From the NCBI GenBank assembly GCA_013151645.1, contig JAADHU010000013.1, forward strand, positions 22,889 to 86,888: a stretch of 64,000 bases of DNA, written 5' to 3'. Positions 1 through 8,246 of this stretch are shown here, piece after piece (position 1 is the stretch's first letter; each line of letters opens with the position of its first letter). The notes beneath the pieces are model-generated. The model saw only the letters and a list, made by a program, of their open reading frames with translations. It was not told the origin of the DNA and searched no databases. Source of the stretch: Gammaproteobacteria bacterium. GTDB taxonomy: Bacteria; Pseudomonadota; Gammaproteobacteria; Steroidobacterales; Woeseiaceae. Both the position numbers and the translations under genes were made by a program.

Positions 1-463
1 TGGTGCCGGTTTGAGCGCTCGATTCGATCGTGGGATAGCCGATTTGACGATACTCCTCGAGGATCTCCTGCAATGCGTCCACATCGCGCACCAGATCGAC
101 TTTGTTGTAGACGACAGCCGAGCGGATGGCCATTATTTCCGCGGCACAGAGATAGCGATCCACAATAAACCAATCCGGCCGGGGTGGGTCCGCCGCGACC
201 GCGATCAGCAGTGTTAGATTGGCGGCCAGAATTTCGGTCTCGCCGCGCATGTTCGGTCGTGCCAATCGATTCCGGCGGGGCAAAACAGCGGTGATCAGCC
301 ACTCACGTTCATTTCGTAGTGGTTCGACCGTAATCTCATCGCCACAAACCGGCCGGAGTCGTCGGCCTTTAACCCGCGCAGACACCTCTGAACCATCCGC
401 CAAACGAACGTTCATGCGGCCTCGAAACGTCGCGGTGACCAATGCTTTGACCGCGTCGCTCAT
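1..463 (-). CDS. rsgA: Ribosome small subunit-dependent GTPase A (5' part only)
   Basis: The minus strand reads in from an ATG at 463 and stays open to the window edge, so the C-terminal half is missing. The visible 154 residues begin MSDAVKALVTATFRG, give an OB-fold-like segment (VRLADGSEVSARVKG, then a VCGDEITVEP stretch) and continue through a QRNR-like PRRNRLARP segment into the start of the circularly permuted GTPase domain with the G4 motif YNKVDL. RsgA binds the 30S subunit late in assembly and releases RbfA on GTP hydrolysis. It lies divergent from orn, the same arrangement seen in E. coli and many relatives, with about 145 bp between the starts that must hold both promoters. Identification is firm; only the zinc-binding C-terminal part cannot be checked. 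Confidence 0.9.
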   Translation of the reverse strand, partial: MSDAVKALVTATFRGRMNVRLADGSEVSARVKGRRLRPVCGDEITVEPLRNEREWLITAVLPRRNRLARPNMRGETEILAANLTLLIAVAADPPRPDWFIVDRYLCAAEIMAIRSAVVYNKVDLVRDVDALQEILEEYRQIGYPTIESSAQTGT

Positions 464-608
464 CGTCGTCTTGCGAACGGCTGTGTGATGATGACTACCA
501 TGCGACGAAGTATGCCGGTACTGAGGAGGTCGTGCATCATCGCTCGCTGCTACACTAGACAAAAGGCAGAATATTCGGCCAACAGGCCGCAGCGCAATTG
601 AGGGAAAC

Positions 609-1190
609 ATGGCAGAACAAAAGCAATCGACAAAAAGCGGGAATTTGATCTGGATTGATCTCGAAATGACGGGGCTCGACACTGTCAGCGACCAGATTAT
701 CGAAATTGCCACTGTAGTGACAGACATCCACCTCACCGAAGTTGTCGAGGGCCCGGTGCTGGCTATTCATCAATCCGCGGAAACGATGCGCGAAATGGAC
801 GACTGGAATACGCGCCAGCACGGTGAGTCCGGCCTGACAGAGCGGGTGCTATCGAGCCGGGTGAGCGTGCAGGAGGCGGAGCGACAAACGCTGGAATGCC
901 TCGAAAAATACGTAGAGCAGGGCGCGTCGCCGATGTGCGGCAACAGTATTTGCCAGGACCGGCGATTCCTCGCGCGGCAAATGCCTCGACTCGAGGCGTT
1001 TTTCCACTACCGCAATCTCGATGTCACGACGTTGAAAATTCTGGCGCAGTACTGGGCGCCAAATGTTCTGAAATCGCTCAACAAGGCGTCGAGTCATCGA
1101 GCGCTGGATGACATTCGCGATTCGATCGCGGAGCTTGCGCACTATCGGCAGCATCTGCTGGATCAGGACGCAATCGGGGCGAGCCAGTGA
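609..1190 (+). CDS. orn: Oligoribonuclease
   Basis: Product of 193 residues, close to the family length of about 180. Orn is the 3'-5' exoribonuclease that degrades 2-5 nt RNAs, including pGpG from cyclic-di-GMP turnover, in the cytoplasm. The DEDDh catalytic signature is complete: [10 protein letters not shown] near residue 15-24 supplies Asp and Glu, CQDRRFL near 115 supplies Asp, and HRALDDI near 163 supplies His and Asp. The usual [10 protein letters not shown] segment of the family is present. A GGGAAAC stretch precedes the ATG. The stop overlaps the GTG of the next gene by 3 nt, which suggests co-translation. The divergent neighbour is rsgA, the usual context. Confidence 0.97.
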   Translation: MAEQKQSTKSGNLIWIDLEMTGLDTVSDQIIEIATVVTDIHLTEVVEGPVLAIHQSAETMREMDDWNTRQHGESGLTERVLSSRVSVQEAERQTLECLEKYVEQGASPMCGNSICQDRRFLARQMPRLEAFFHYRNLDVTTLKILAQYWAPNVLKSLNKASSHRALDDIRDSIAELAHYRQHLLDQDAIGASQ

Positions 1191-1792
1191 GCGACAAACC
1201 CAGTGCGCCGGCGACTGAGCGGAATCGCGAGGCGATTCTTGAAGTGCTTGCTGATGAGCTCCGCGATCACACGGCGGTACTGGAAATCGGCTCGGGCACA
1301 GGCCAGCACGCGGTGTATTTCGCGGACCATCTGCGCAACCTCACATGGCAGACCAGTGACCGCAAACAAAACCACGTCGGCATCGAGGCCTGGATCGAGT
1401 CCGCGAACGTCGCCAACGTCCGGCGTCCGCTGGAACTCGACGTTGAGGCGCCGCCAAAACTGGATGCGTCATACGATGCGGTGTTCTCGGCAAACACGGC
1501 GCATATCATGAGTATGCACGCCGTCGAATGCATGTTTGCGCTGGTCGGGCAACTGCTGCCGGCCGCCGGCAAGTTTTGCCTGTACGGACCGTTCAATCGA
1601 GACGGCGAGTTCACCAGTGAAAGCAACGAGACATTCGATGCGTCATTGCGGAGTCAGGACCCGTCGATGGGAATCCGCAATCTTGAAGACCTGGAATCGC
1701 TTGCAGAAACCGCAGGGATGCAACGCAGCAGCCTGCACGCAATGCCGGCCAACAATTTTATCGTCGTCTGGCGTCGCGCTGACAGCCTTTGA
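1187..1792 (+). CDS. DUF938 family SAM-dependent methyltransferase
   Basis: A 201-residue protein starting at a GTG that overlaps the orn stop. The glycine-rich SAM-binding motif [16 protein letters not shown] sits near residues 31-46, and the family-typical [12 protein letters not shown] and [18 protein letters not shown] segments follow. This is the DUF938 (UPF0585, METTL26-like) family; it has a class I methyltransferase fold but the substrate is not established. The overlap with orn indicates one operon. No signal peptide or membrane segment is seen, so it should be cytoplasmic. Family call is secure, function is open. Confidence 0.9.
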   Translation: MSDKPSAPATERNREAILEVLADELRDHTAVLEIGSGTGQHAVYFADHLRNLTWQTSDRKQNHVGIEAWIESANVANVRRPLELDVEAPPKLDASYDAVFSANTAHIMSMHAVECMFALVGQLLPAAGKFCLYGPFNRDGEFTSESNETFDASLRSQDPSMGIRNLEDLESLAETAGMQRSSLHAMPANNFIVVWRRADSL

Positions 1793-1882
1793 GTATCCGC
1801 ACCAGCGCAATGCCTGCAGTGCTGGAAAGAGCAACATGCATGGCATATAGTTGCCGCATTCAGGTTCGGGCGATTTGAATTA

Positions 1883-2569
1883 ATGATGATGCAATTTTCT
1901 AAGCAGACTTGTCGTTTGCTGGGACTCGGTCTTTTCCTGTCCGCTGGTCTTGCGACAGCCGAGTCAGTTTGGGTGAGCGACCAGTTCGAAGTCATGTTAC
2001 GGAGCGGACCCGCCACGTCGAACGCGATCGAGCGGATGCTCACCAGTGGTACTCAGCTGGAGGTTCTGGAACAGGACCGGGATAGCGGCTATTCCCGTGT
2101 GCAAACTCAGGCGGGAACCGAAGGATGGGTGCTGACGCGCTATCTGATGCAAGAGCCCAGTGCGCGGGAGCAGCTGGCGACATTGAGCAGTCAGTTATCC
2201 AGTGCCAGCGAACGCGGCTCGTCGATGGGCGCTCAATTGGATGCTATTCGCCGCGAACAACAGAACGCGGCCAGCCAGATTCAGACGCTTGAACGTGAAA
2301 AGGCCGAGCTGGAAGCGGAGCTTGCGAAAATCAAGCGAACGGCGGCCAATGTTCTTGCGATCGACAGGCAAAATGAAACGATGCAACAACGACTGACCGC
2401 GTTTGAAATTCAGGTTGGCGCGCTTGAGAAGGAGAACGAGGAACTTGCGAGCAAAACCACTCGCAACTGGTTTATGGTGGGCGCCGTGGTCTTGTTCATC
2501 GGAGTGCTGCTGGGATTGATTCTGCCGCGAATGCGCTGGCAGAAACGCTCACGCTACGACAGCTTCTAG
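1883..2569 (+). CDS. SH3 domain, coiled-coil, membrane-anchored protein (TIGR04211/YgiM type)
   Basis: 228 residues with three parts. A signal peptide (MMMQFSKQTCRLLGLGLFLSAGLATAES) is followed by a bacterial SH3 domain at about 30-90 (VWVSDQFEVMLRSGPATSN, ending GWVLTRYLM), then a coiled coil at about 105-190 rich in Glu, Gln and Lys heptads, and a single C-terminal membrane helix near 198-215 (FMVGAVVLFIGVLLGLIL) with a basic tail. This is the architecture of YgiM and the TIGR04211 family, thought to act at the envelope. The SH3 part would face the periplasm. Regulation is not visible. It is followed by convergent ppsA after 34 bp. Confidence 0.85.
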   Translation: MMMQFSKQTCRLLGLGLFLSAGLATAESVWVSDQFEVMLRSGPATSNAIERMLTSGTQLEVLEQDRDSGYSRVQTQAGTEGWVLTRYLMQEPSAREQLATLSSQLSSASERGSSMGAQLDAIRREQQNAASQIQTLEREKAELEAELAKIKRTAANVLAIDRQNETMQQRLTAFEIQVGALEKENEELASKTTRNWFMVGAVVLFIGVLLGLILPRMRWQKRSRYDSF

Positions 2570-2603
2570 TGCCGACCAATCAAAGAGACGAAATTCTTCG
2601 CGC

Positions 2604-4967
2604 CTAGACTGATTTGCCGGCAAGAAACATCCACGTTTCGACCACGGTATCCGGGTTGAGCGACATGCTTTCAATGCCTTGTTCAACCAGCCACATAGCG
2701 AGGTCCGGATGATCCGACGGGCCTTGTCCGCAGATGCCCACGTATTTGCCGTTTCTCTTGCACGCTTCGATGGTCATCGACAGCATGGCTTTGACGGCAT
2801 CGTCTCGCTCATCGAACAGGTCCGCGATAAGGGCTGAATCTCGATCCAGCCCGAGCGTGAGCTGTGTCATGTCATTCGAGCCGATCGACATGCCGTCGAA
2901 ATATTGCAGAAACTGATCGGCCAACAGGGCATTCGAAGGCAACTCCGACATCATGATGATCTTGAGGTCGTCTTTTCCGCGTTCCAGGCCGTTTTGAGCC
3001 AGCAGATCAATGACCTGTTTGCCTTGTGCAACGGTACGGACGAACGGGATCATTATTTGTACGTTTGTAAGGCCCATGTCGTGGCGGACCTTTTTCAGCG
3101 CCTCGCATTCCAGGTCGAAACAGGGACGAAAGCTTTCTGATACGTATCGGGCAGCGCCACGAAAGCCGAGCATTGGATTCTCTTCCTCCGGCTCGTAAGC
3201 TTCGCCGCCAATCAGGTTCGCGTACTCATTCGATTTGAAATCAGACATGCGCACAATCACTGGTTCAGGTGCGAAGGCGGCGGCAATGGTACTTATTCCC
3301 TCAGCGAGTTTGTCCACGAAAAAAATCACCGGGTCGCTGTAGCCGGCCATTTGCTCGTCGATTGCCTGTCGCGTTTCGGCTGAGACCGTATCGTATTCGA
3401 GCAGCGCATTCGGATGAACGCCAATCATTCGGTTAATAATGAACTCAAGCCGGGCCAGGCCGACGCCGCTGTTGGGGATATTCGCGAAATCGAAGGCCCG
3501 ATCCGGATTGCCAACATTCATCATGATTTTTACGGGGATTTCAGGCAGCGCATCCAGTTCGATGGTCTTTTCGGCAAACTCGAGTATGCCGTCATAGACG
3601 ATGCCTTCGTCACCCTCGGCACAGCTCACAGTAACCTGGGCGCCATCATTAATGGACCTGGTTGCGTCGCCACAACCGACGACGGCGGGAATACCAAGCT
3701 CCCTGGCAATAATCGCCGCGTGACAGGTGCGTCCGCCACGGTTAGTGACGATTGCCGATGCCTTTTTCATGACCGGTTCCCAATCGGGGTCGGTCATATC
3801 GGACACGAGTACATCACCGGGTTGAATGCGTTCCATTTCGCTCGCATCCTTGATCACTTTTGCCGTTCCGGCACCGATTTTGCTACCGATACTGCGTCCG
3901 CGTGACAACACGGTCGAATGACTCTTGAGGGTGAAACGCTCAATCGTTTTGCCGCTGCGACTTTGCACCGTTTCAGGACGTGCTTGCAGAATGTAGAGAC
4001 GGCCATCCAGACCGTCTTTGCCCCATTCAATGTCCATCGGCCGGTCGTAGTGTTTTTCAATGGTCATCGCCATTTTCGACAACGCGATAATGTCATCCTC
4101 GGACAGCGAGAACCTCAGGCTGTCCTCTTCCTCGACATCGATCGTCTCCACGGTATTGCCGTCGTCCTGATTTTCGCAAAAAATCATTTTTACCGCTTTA
4201 CTGCCGATATTTTTTCGCAGAATCGGATGTTTGCCGTTTTCCAGTGCCGGTTTGTAGACGTAGAACTCGTCTGGGTTGACGGCTCCCTGGACCACGGTTT
4301 CGCCGAGTCCGTACGATGAAGTGATAAAAACCACGTCCCTGAAACCGGATTCGGTATCCAGTGTGAAGATGACGCCGGACGAAGCAATGTCGCTGCGAAC
4401 CATGTATTGGACGCCGACCGATAGTGCGACCAGCGAATGATCAAAGCCCTGATGGACCCGATAGGCGATGGCGCGATCCGTAAATAGCGATGCATAGACC
4501 TTGTGCAGCGCAGCGACGAGATTGTCGAGACCCCGAATATTCAGAAAGGATTCCTGTTGCCCGGCAAAAGAGGCGTCTGGCAAGTCCTCAGCGGTCGCGG
4601 AGGATCGTACGGCGACGGCGATATCCTTCCCCGCAGACATTTCCTGCCACGCAGACTCGATATCCTGCATGAGCTTCTCAGGCAATGCGGTATTCAGAAT
4701 CCATTCGCGAATCGATCGGCCGGCGGCGGCCAGTGCGGCGATATCGTCGACATCCAGATCGTCAAGTGTGGTGCGAATCTTTTCGTCCAGCCCGTCGTTG
4801 CTCAGAAAATCCCGATAAGCCGCCGACGTTGTGGCGAATCCTCCCGGAACCGTCACACCGAGCTTATGAAGATTGCTGATCATTTCACCAAGGGAGGCGT
4901 TCTTCCCGCCAACCGTTTCGACATCCTGCATTCCAAGCTGATCAAGCTTGATTACGTACGGCTCCAA
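2604..4967 (-). CDS. ppsA: Phosphoenolpyruvate synthase
   Basis: 787 residues, the usual length for PpsA. It converts pyruvate, ATP and water to PEP, AMP and phosphate, the first gluconeogenic step from pyruvate. Domains in order: N-terminal pyruvate/ATP-grasp part ([11 protein letters not shown] near 20-30, [20 protein letters not shown] near 120-138), central swivelling domain with the phosphohistidine motif [21 protein letters not shown] near 410-430, and the C-terminal PEP-binding barrel ([41 protein letters not shown] with the catalytic Cys). Divergent to ppsR, which encodes its regulatory kinase/pyrophosphorylase; the 103-bp gap between them must carry both promoters. Confidence 0.97.
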   Translation of the reverse strand: MEPYVIKLDQLGMQDVETVGGKNASLGEMISNLHKLGVTVPGGFATTSAAYRDFLSNDGLDEKIRTTLDDLDVDDIAALAAAGRSIREWILNTALPEKLMQDIESAWQEMSAGKDIAVAVRSSATAEDLPDASFAGQQESFLNIRGLDNLVAALHKVYASLFTDRAIAYRVHQGFDHSLVALSVGVQYMVRSDIASSGVIFTLDTESGFRDVVFITSSYGLGETVVQGAVNPDEFYVYKPALENGKHPILRKNIGSKAVKMIFCENQDDGNTVETIDVEEEDSLRFSLSEDDIIALSKMAMTIEKHYDRPMDIEWGKDGLDGRLYILQARPETVQSRSGKTIERFTLKSHSTVLSRGRSIGSKIGAGTAKVIKDASEMERIQPGDVLVSDMTDPDWEPVMKKASAIVTNRGGRTCHAAIIARELGIPAVVGCGDATRSINDGAQVTVSCAEGDEGIVYDGILEFAEKTIELDALPEIPVKIMMNVGNPDRAFDFANIPNSGVGLARLEFIINRMIGVHPNALLEYDTVSAETRQAIDEQMAGYSDPVIFFVDKLAEGISTIAAAFAPEPVIVRMSDFKSNEYANLIGGEAYEPEEENPMLGFRGAARYVSESFRPCFDLECEALKKVRHDMGLTNVQIMIPFVRTVAQGKQVIDLLAQNGLERGKDDLKIIMMSELPSNALLADQFLQYFDGMSIGSNDMTQLTLGLDRDSALIADLFDERDDAVKAMLSMTIEACKRNGKYVGICGQGPSDHPDLAMWLVEQGIESMSLNPDTVVETWMFLAGKSV

Positions 4968-5070
4968 AACTTGCTCCCCTCAATGACTTCCTGTGCAATC
5001 AATAATCGAATATGGTTAGAAATACAGCGTCGCAGCCCGCGGCTGAAATAGCCAAGAGAAAAGGACCCCA

Positions 5071-5895
5071 ATGAACGAACGCACTGTATTTTTTCTGTCT
5101 GATCAAACCGGTGTTACTGCGGAAACGCTGGGACATAGTCTGCTAACTCAATTCGACGGCCAGAAGTTTCGCCAGGTGACTTTGCCATTTATAGATTCCG
5201 AAGACAAGGCACGGGAGGCCGTTCACAAGATTGACGCATTGGCGAAAGAGGCGGTGGTGCGGCCGATCGTTTTCTCCACGCTGGTTCAGGATGATTTGCG
5301 CTCTATTATTGCCGAGGCAAACGGCTTGCATCTGGATATATTTAACGTCTTCTTACAGCCGCTGGAGGTGGAATTCAAGCAAACGGCCACCCGTACCGCG
5401 GGGCGCGCCCACGGCATGAGCGACATCGACAGTTACATGAAGCGCATTGAGGCGACCAATTTCGCCCTGGCTAACGACGACGGTGGTATGACTCGAAATT
5501 ATGAACGGGCTGACGTCATACTGCTTGGTGTATCGCGCTCAGGTAAAACGCCAACCTGCCTGTATCTTGCCTTGCAATACGGCGTCTATGCCGCTAACTA
5601 TCCGTTAACCGACGACGAGATCGACACCGGTACGCTGCCGGATATCTTGCTGGAGTGCCGCGAAAAACTGTTCGGACTCAGCATCGCCCCGGCGCGATTG
5701 CGTCAGATTCGCAAGGAGAGGCGAGCACTCGGCAAGTACTCTTCGATACAACAAGTGACCTACGAGCTGCGTGAAGCGAAGAAAATATTCAAGCGCTACA
5801 ACATTCCACACATCGATACCACGGAATTTTCCATTGAGGAGATCTCGAGCCGGATACTCGAGAGCACCGGTGTCGAACGCAGAGTTCGACCCTGA
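5071..5895 (+). CDS. ppsR: PEP synthase regulatory protein (bifunctional kinase/pyrophosphorylase, DUF299)
   Basis: 274 residues, normal for the family. PpsR inactivates PEP synthase by ADP-dependent threonine phosphorylation and reactivates it by phosphate-dependent pyrophosphorolysis. The family start MNERTVFFLSDQTGVTAETLGHSLL is intact, and the P-loop GVSRSGKTPTCLYLA lies near residues 152-166. The C-terminal YSSIQQVTYELREAKKIF segment also matches the family. An AAAGGA-like site lies upstream of the ATG (AGAGAAAAGGACCCCA). Its position back-to-back with ppsA gives independent support. Soluble, cytoplasmic. Confidence 0.96.
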   Translation: MNERTVFFLSDQTGVTAETLGHSLLTQFDGQKFRQVTLPFIDSEDKAREAVHKIDALAKEAVVRPIVFSTLVQDDLRSIIAEANGLHLDIFNVFLQPLEVEFKQTATRTAGRAHGMSDIDSYMKRIEATNFALANDDGGMTRNYERADVILLGVSRSGKTPTCLYLALQYGVYAANYPLTDDEIDTGTLPDILLECREKLFGLSIAPARLRQIRKERRALGKYSSIQQVTYELREAKKIFKRYNIPHIDTTEFSIEEISSRILESTGVERRVRP

Positions 5896-5970
5896 CGAAA
5901 TTCAAAAAGGCACTGCTGGCCCTGTATTTGCATGCCTTTCGCTGTCGAGGTGCTGTGCTATATTGATTGC

Positions 5971-6426
5971 ATGTTGTTTGATCACGAACTGGTACCGCAA
6001 GCCGCTGCGAAGCCACGGAGCTTTATCGGCTTGATGTCGATTTATGAAAGCAACTACTTGCGCTTATTACGGGTCATACCGGAGCTGGAACGACTCGATG
6101 GTTATTATCAATCGCGGGTCGCCGGCGATTGCAGTCTGCATCTGGAGATCATTGAACGGACGCGTTATACAGTCACTTTGTCTCTTTCTTATTTTTTTTC
6201 CGAAAATGGCAAACGCGTCGCGGATCCGGATCTTAAGATACGTGCCTATCTTGACGGACACCTGGCAGAGGCGATGAATCTGGATGGCAGCCATCGGCAT
6301 TTGGCATTGCGACGTCTCTGCCGTGAATACCGCTGCGAACTGGATCAACGCTGGCGCCGGAACATTGTTCTAAACAAATGGTTGGAATACCTAGTCGATC
6401 AGGGCCATCTGATCCTCGAACGCTAG
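5971..6426 (+). CDS. DUF1249 (YqiB-like) protein
   Basis: 151 residues from the ATG at 5971. The reading frame is also open from an ATG at 5932, but the extra 13 residues are hydrophobic and unlike the family. Typical DUF1249 segments are SFIGLMSIYESNYLRLLRVIPEL near the N-terminus and a C-terminal LNKWLEYLVDQGHLI. Function of the family is not known. In enterobacteria yqiB is next to cpdA; here it follows ppsR after 75 bp and precedes an unrecognised coiled-coil gene. No strong ribosome-binding site is seen before either start. Confidence 0.8.
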   Translation: MLFDHELVPQAAAKPRSFIGLMSIYESNYLRLLRVIPELERLDGYYQSRVAGDCSLHLEIIERTRYTVTLSLSYFFSENGKRVADPDLKIRAYLDGHLAEAMNLDGSHRHLALRRLCREYRCELDQRWRRNIVLNKWLEYLVDQGHLILER

Positions 6427-6576
6427 ACATAAGCACGCCGGCGGCAGAACAATACGCTGCCGACCAATCCCGAAAAACGTCGATTCAATCAAGGTCTGCT
6501 GACGCAGACGTTGTCATAATTCTATCGTCGCGCCCGTTCGGTGGCCCTCGGTATGGATTATGTTAAGGAGTGGAAA

Positions 6577-7608
6577 TTGTCGAGTTTGACTGCAATTTTC
6601 GGGAGTTCCGAAGAGGATTCGCCTGACAACGAAAAACTGCTGCATCTTTACTGGAATCGAAACGCACTCAAGAAGGAGTTCGCCGGTTTGCGCAATGAGC
6701 AGTTCCGGCTGAAGGAGAAAATCCGTCAGCAGGAAGGCGTCAGCGCGGGTTTACAGCAAAAGCTCGATCACATGGAAAACCTTCTGCTCGATCCGGAGTG
6801 GTCTCGAAGTGTGGCCGTTTTTTACCAGCTTCGTGCCGTAGCGTTGCAATGCGAGGGCAAGCTGGCCCGATTTGCGGAACGAATCAAGCAGCAGCACGAG
6901 CGCAAGCAAAATGACAAACTGCTCGCCAGTTGGAACGAAATCCGGGCAAAAGATTCAGCGCCATTGAAAATGGAAATCCTTGAGCGGCGTGACGCCATTC
7001 AATGTCTTGAGGATCAGTCACAATCAGATCGGCGTCAATTACGGGAACTAAACGGGCTATTCAGGTTTTTCAAACGACGTTCACTTCGTTCCAATATTGC
7101 AGAGCGGGCGGATCGAATCCAGGTCGCGAAACTGGAAGAGGCGGCGCTCAAGGCGCAGTTAGACGACGTGAAATCTCGTACACCACCGGATACGATGGGC
7201 CTGGATACTCGCGCCAAGCGATCGGTAAATTTCATGATCCTCGCCTATACGCAGCATCTGTATCTGCAGATCGGTGATCGCACACTTGTTGGCCTCGTTA
7301 AGGAATCGCGGGACAAAAGTGTTGGCTCGGTCAACTATGGCAGTGAGAAGGAATGTGCCGAACTTCTGAAACTCGTCCCGGGTTGCATTGCTGCAATCGA
7401 TGGCGAATCCAATTTCGCCGAAGCGCTGCAAAAGCGCGCCAAGCTAATCAGCGAAAAAGCGCAATTCTACAAAGAGGATGATGCGGTGCCCGTTCCGGGA
7501 ACCGTTTCCACGCTGCTAGAGATCGATGCCGACGGGCAGGTGCATGAATCGGATGTGAACTTGCTCGGCGACAACTACTGGCGGATTGCAGCGACGCTGA
7601 GCCGATAG
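6577..7608 (+). CDS. Uncharacterised coiled-coil protein
   Basis: I do not recognise this gene. I place the start at a TTG (6577) because AAGGAG stands at 6565-6570 with a 6-nt gap; the frame is also open from GTG 6541 and ATG 6553, but those have no such site. The 343-residue product is highly charged and mostly helical. Long heptad-like stretches (about 25-65, 85-130 and 145-210) suggest coiled coils; the last 110 residues look globular (LVKESRDKSVGSVNYGSEKECAELL, then PVPGTVSTLLEIDADGQV). There is no signal peptide or membrane segment. It ends 9 bp before a convergent gene. Confidence 0.7.
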   Translation: MSSLTAIFGSSEEDSPDNEKLLHLYWNRNALKKEFAGLRNEQFRLKEKIRQQEGVSAGLQQKLDHMENLLLDPEWSRSVAVFYQLRAVALQCEGKLARFAERIKQQHERKQNDKLLASWNEIRAKDSAPLKMEILERRDAIQCLEDQSQSDRRQLRELNGLFRFFKRRSLRSNIAERADRIQVAKLEEAALKAQLDDVKSRTPPDTMGLDTRAKRSVNFMILAYTQHLYLQIGDRTLVGLVKESRDKSVGSVNYGSEKECAELLKLVPGCIAAIDGESNFAEALQKRAKLISEKAQFYKEDDAVPVPGTVSTLLEIDADGQVHESDVNLLGDNYWRIAATLSR

Positions 7609-7616
7609 TGCTGCGG

Positions 7617-8150
7617 CTAGATATCGGTACGATACATTTGCCGCTGAAAGTGCGGTTTCGTATCGACGGGCGCAGAGAATTCAGACGCTTCCAGCGTCGG
7701 TAAGGATCGCCGTTTTGAATTACTTTCCGCGACTGGTGGCGTGGAAACATCGTGTTTCGATTGTGCGCTTTGCGGCCACTGTTTTTGGCCAGGCGTTACG
7801 TCTGAAGAAGATGCATCGTCGTTAAAAACTTCCCGCAACATGGACGTCACTCTCGACGCCAGGTAGAGAAACGGGGCGGTTGAATCCGACGCGGTGCCGG
7901 TCACTTCCAGCGACTTGTCGAGACTCAGCTTGGTATTTCTATCAGGAAGATCGACAAGCGAAATAGAAAATTCTGTTGCAGGCGGCTCAGGTCGCGGCGA
8001 CGAGTCGCTGAAATGCTGACAATTAATGGTCAGACTCGAAGCGCCCAGGGTGGTAACACTCCATCCAAGCAACAGCATACCCAGCAGACTAACGGTGCGG
8101 GATACCGCTGATCCGATAGCCCGTGAGCGAGGTGCTGTGACTGTTGCCAT
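7617..8150 (-). CDS. Hypothetical exported protein
   Basis: 177 residues from ATG 8150, chosen because GGAG lies six bases upstream on the minus strand; an ATG at 8162 would add four residues. A signal peptide is visible (SVSRTVSLLGMLLLGWSVTTLGA) with probable cleavage after an ALG-like site near residue 37. The mature part is polar, Ser/Pro-rich and probably partly disordered (SDSTAPFLYLASRV, then SSSDVTPGQKQWPQS). No known family was recognised. It lies downstream of prc on the same strand, separated by a strong hairpin, so it is probably its own transcript. Confidence 0.6.
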   Translation of the reverse strand: MATVTAPRSRAIGSAVSRTVSLLGMLLLGWSVTTLGASSLTINCQHFSDSSPRPEPPATEFSISLVDLPDRNTKLSLDKSLEVTGTASDSTAPFLYLASRVTSMLREVFNDDASSSDVTPGQKQWPQSAQSKHDVSTPPVAESNSKRRSLPTLEASEFSAPVDTKPHFQRQMYRTDI

Positions 8151-8177
8151 AGAGGTCTCCACATCCGGGCCATACCA

Positions 8178-8217
8178 TGAGACCCCGGTGTTATAGCAGA
8201 GTATAACACCGGTCTCA
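8178..8217. repeat. Long inverted repeat between prc and an exported-protein gene
   Basis: Left arm at 8178-8195 and right arm at 8202-8217 pair over 16 positions (TATAACACCGGTCTCA against its complement) with a 2-nt bulge in the left arm and a 6-nt loop, GCAGAG. There is no T-run on either side, so it is not a standard intrinsic terminator. It could stabilise the prc mRNA 3' end or be a protein-binding site. Confidence 0.7.
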
Positions 8218-8246
8218 GTGCAGGCAAGCGCCCCGAAGCCGCTACC

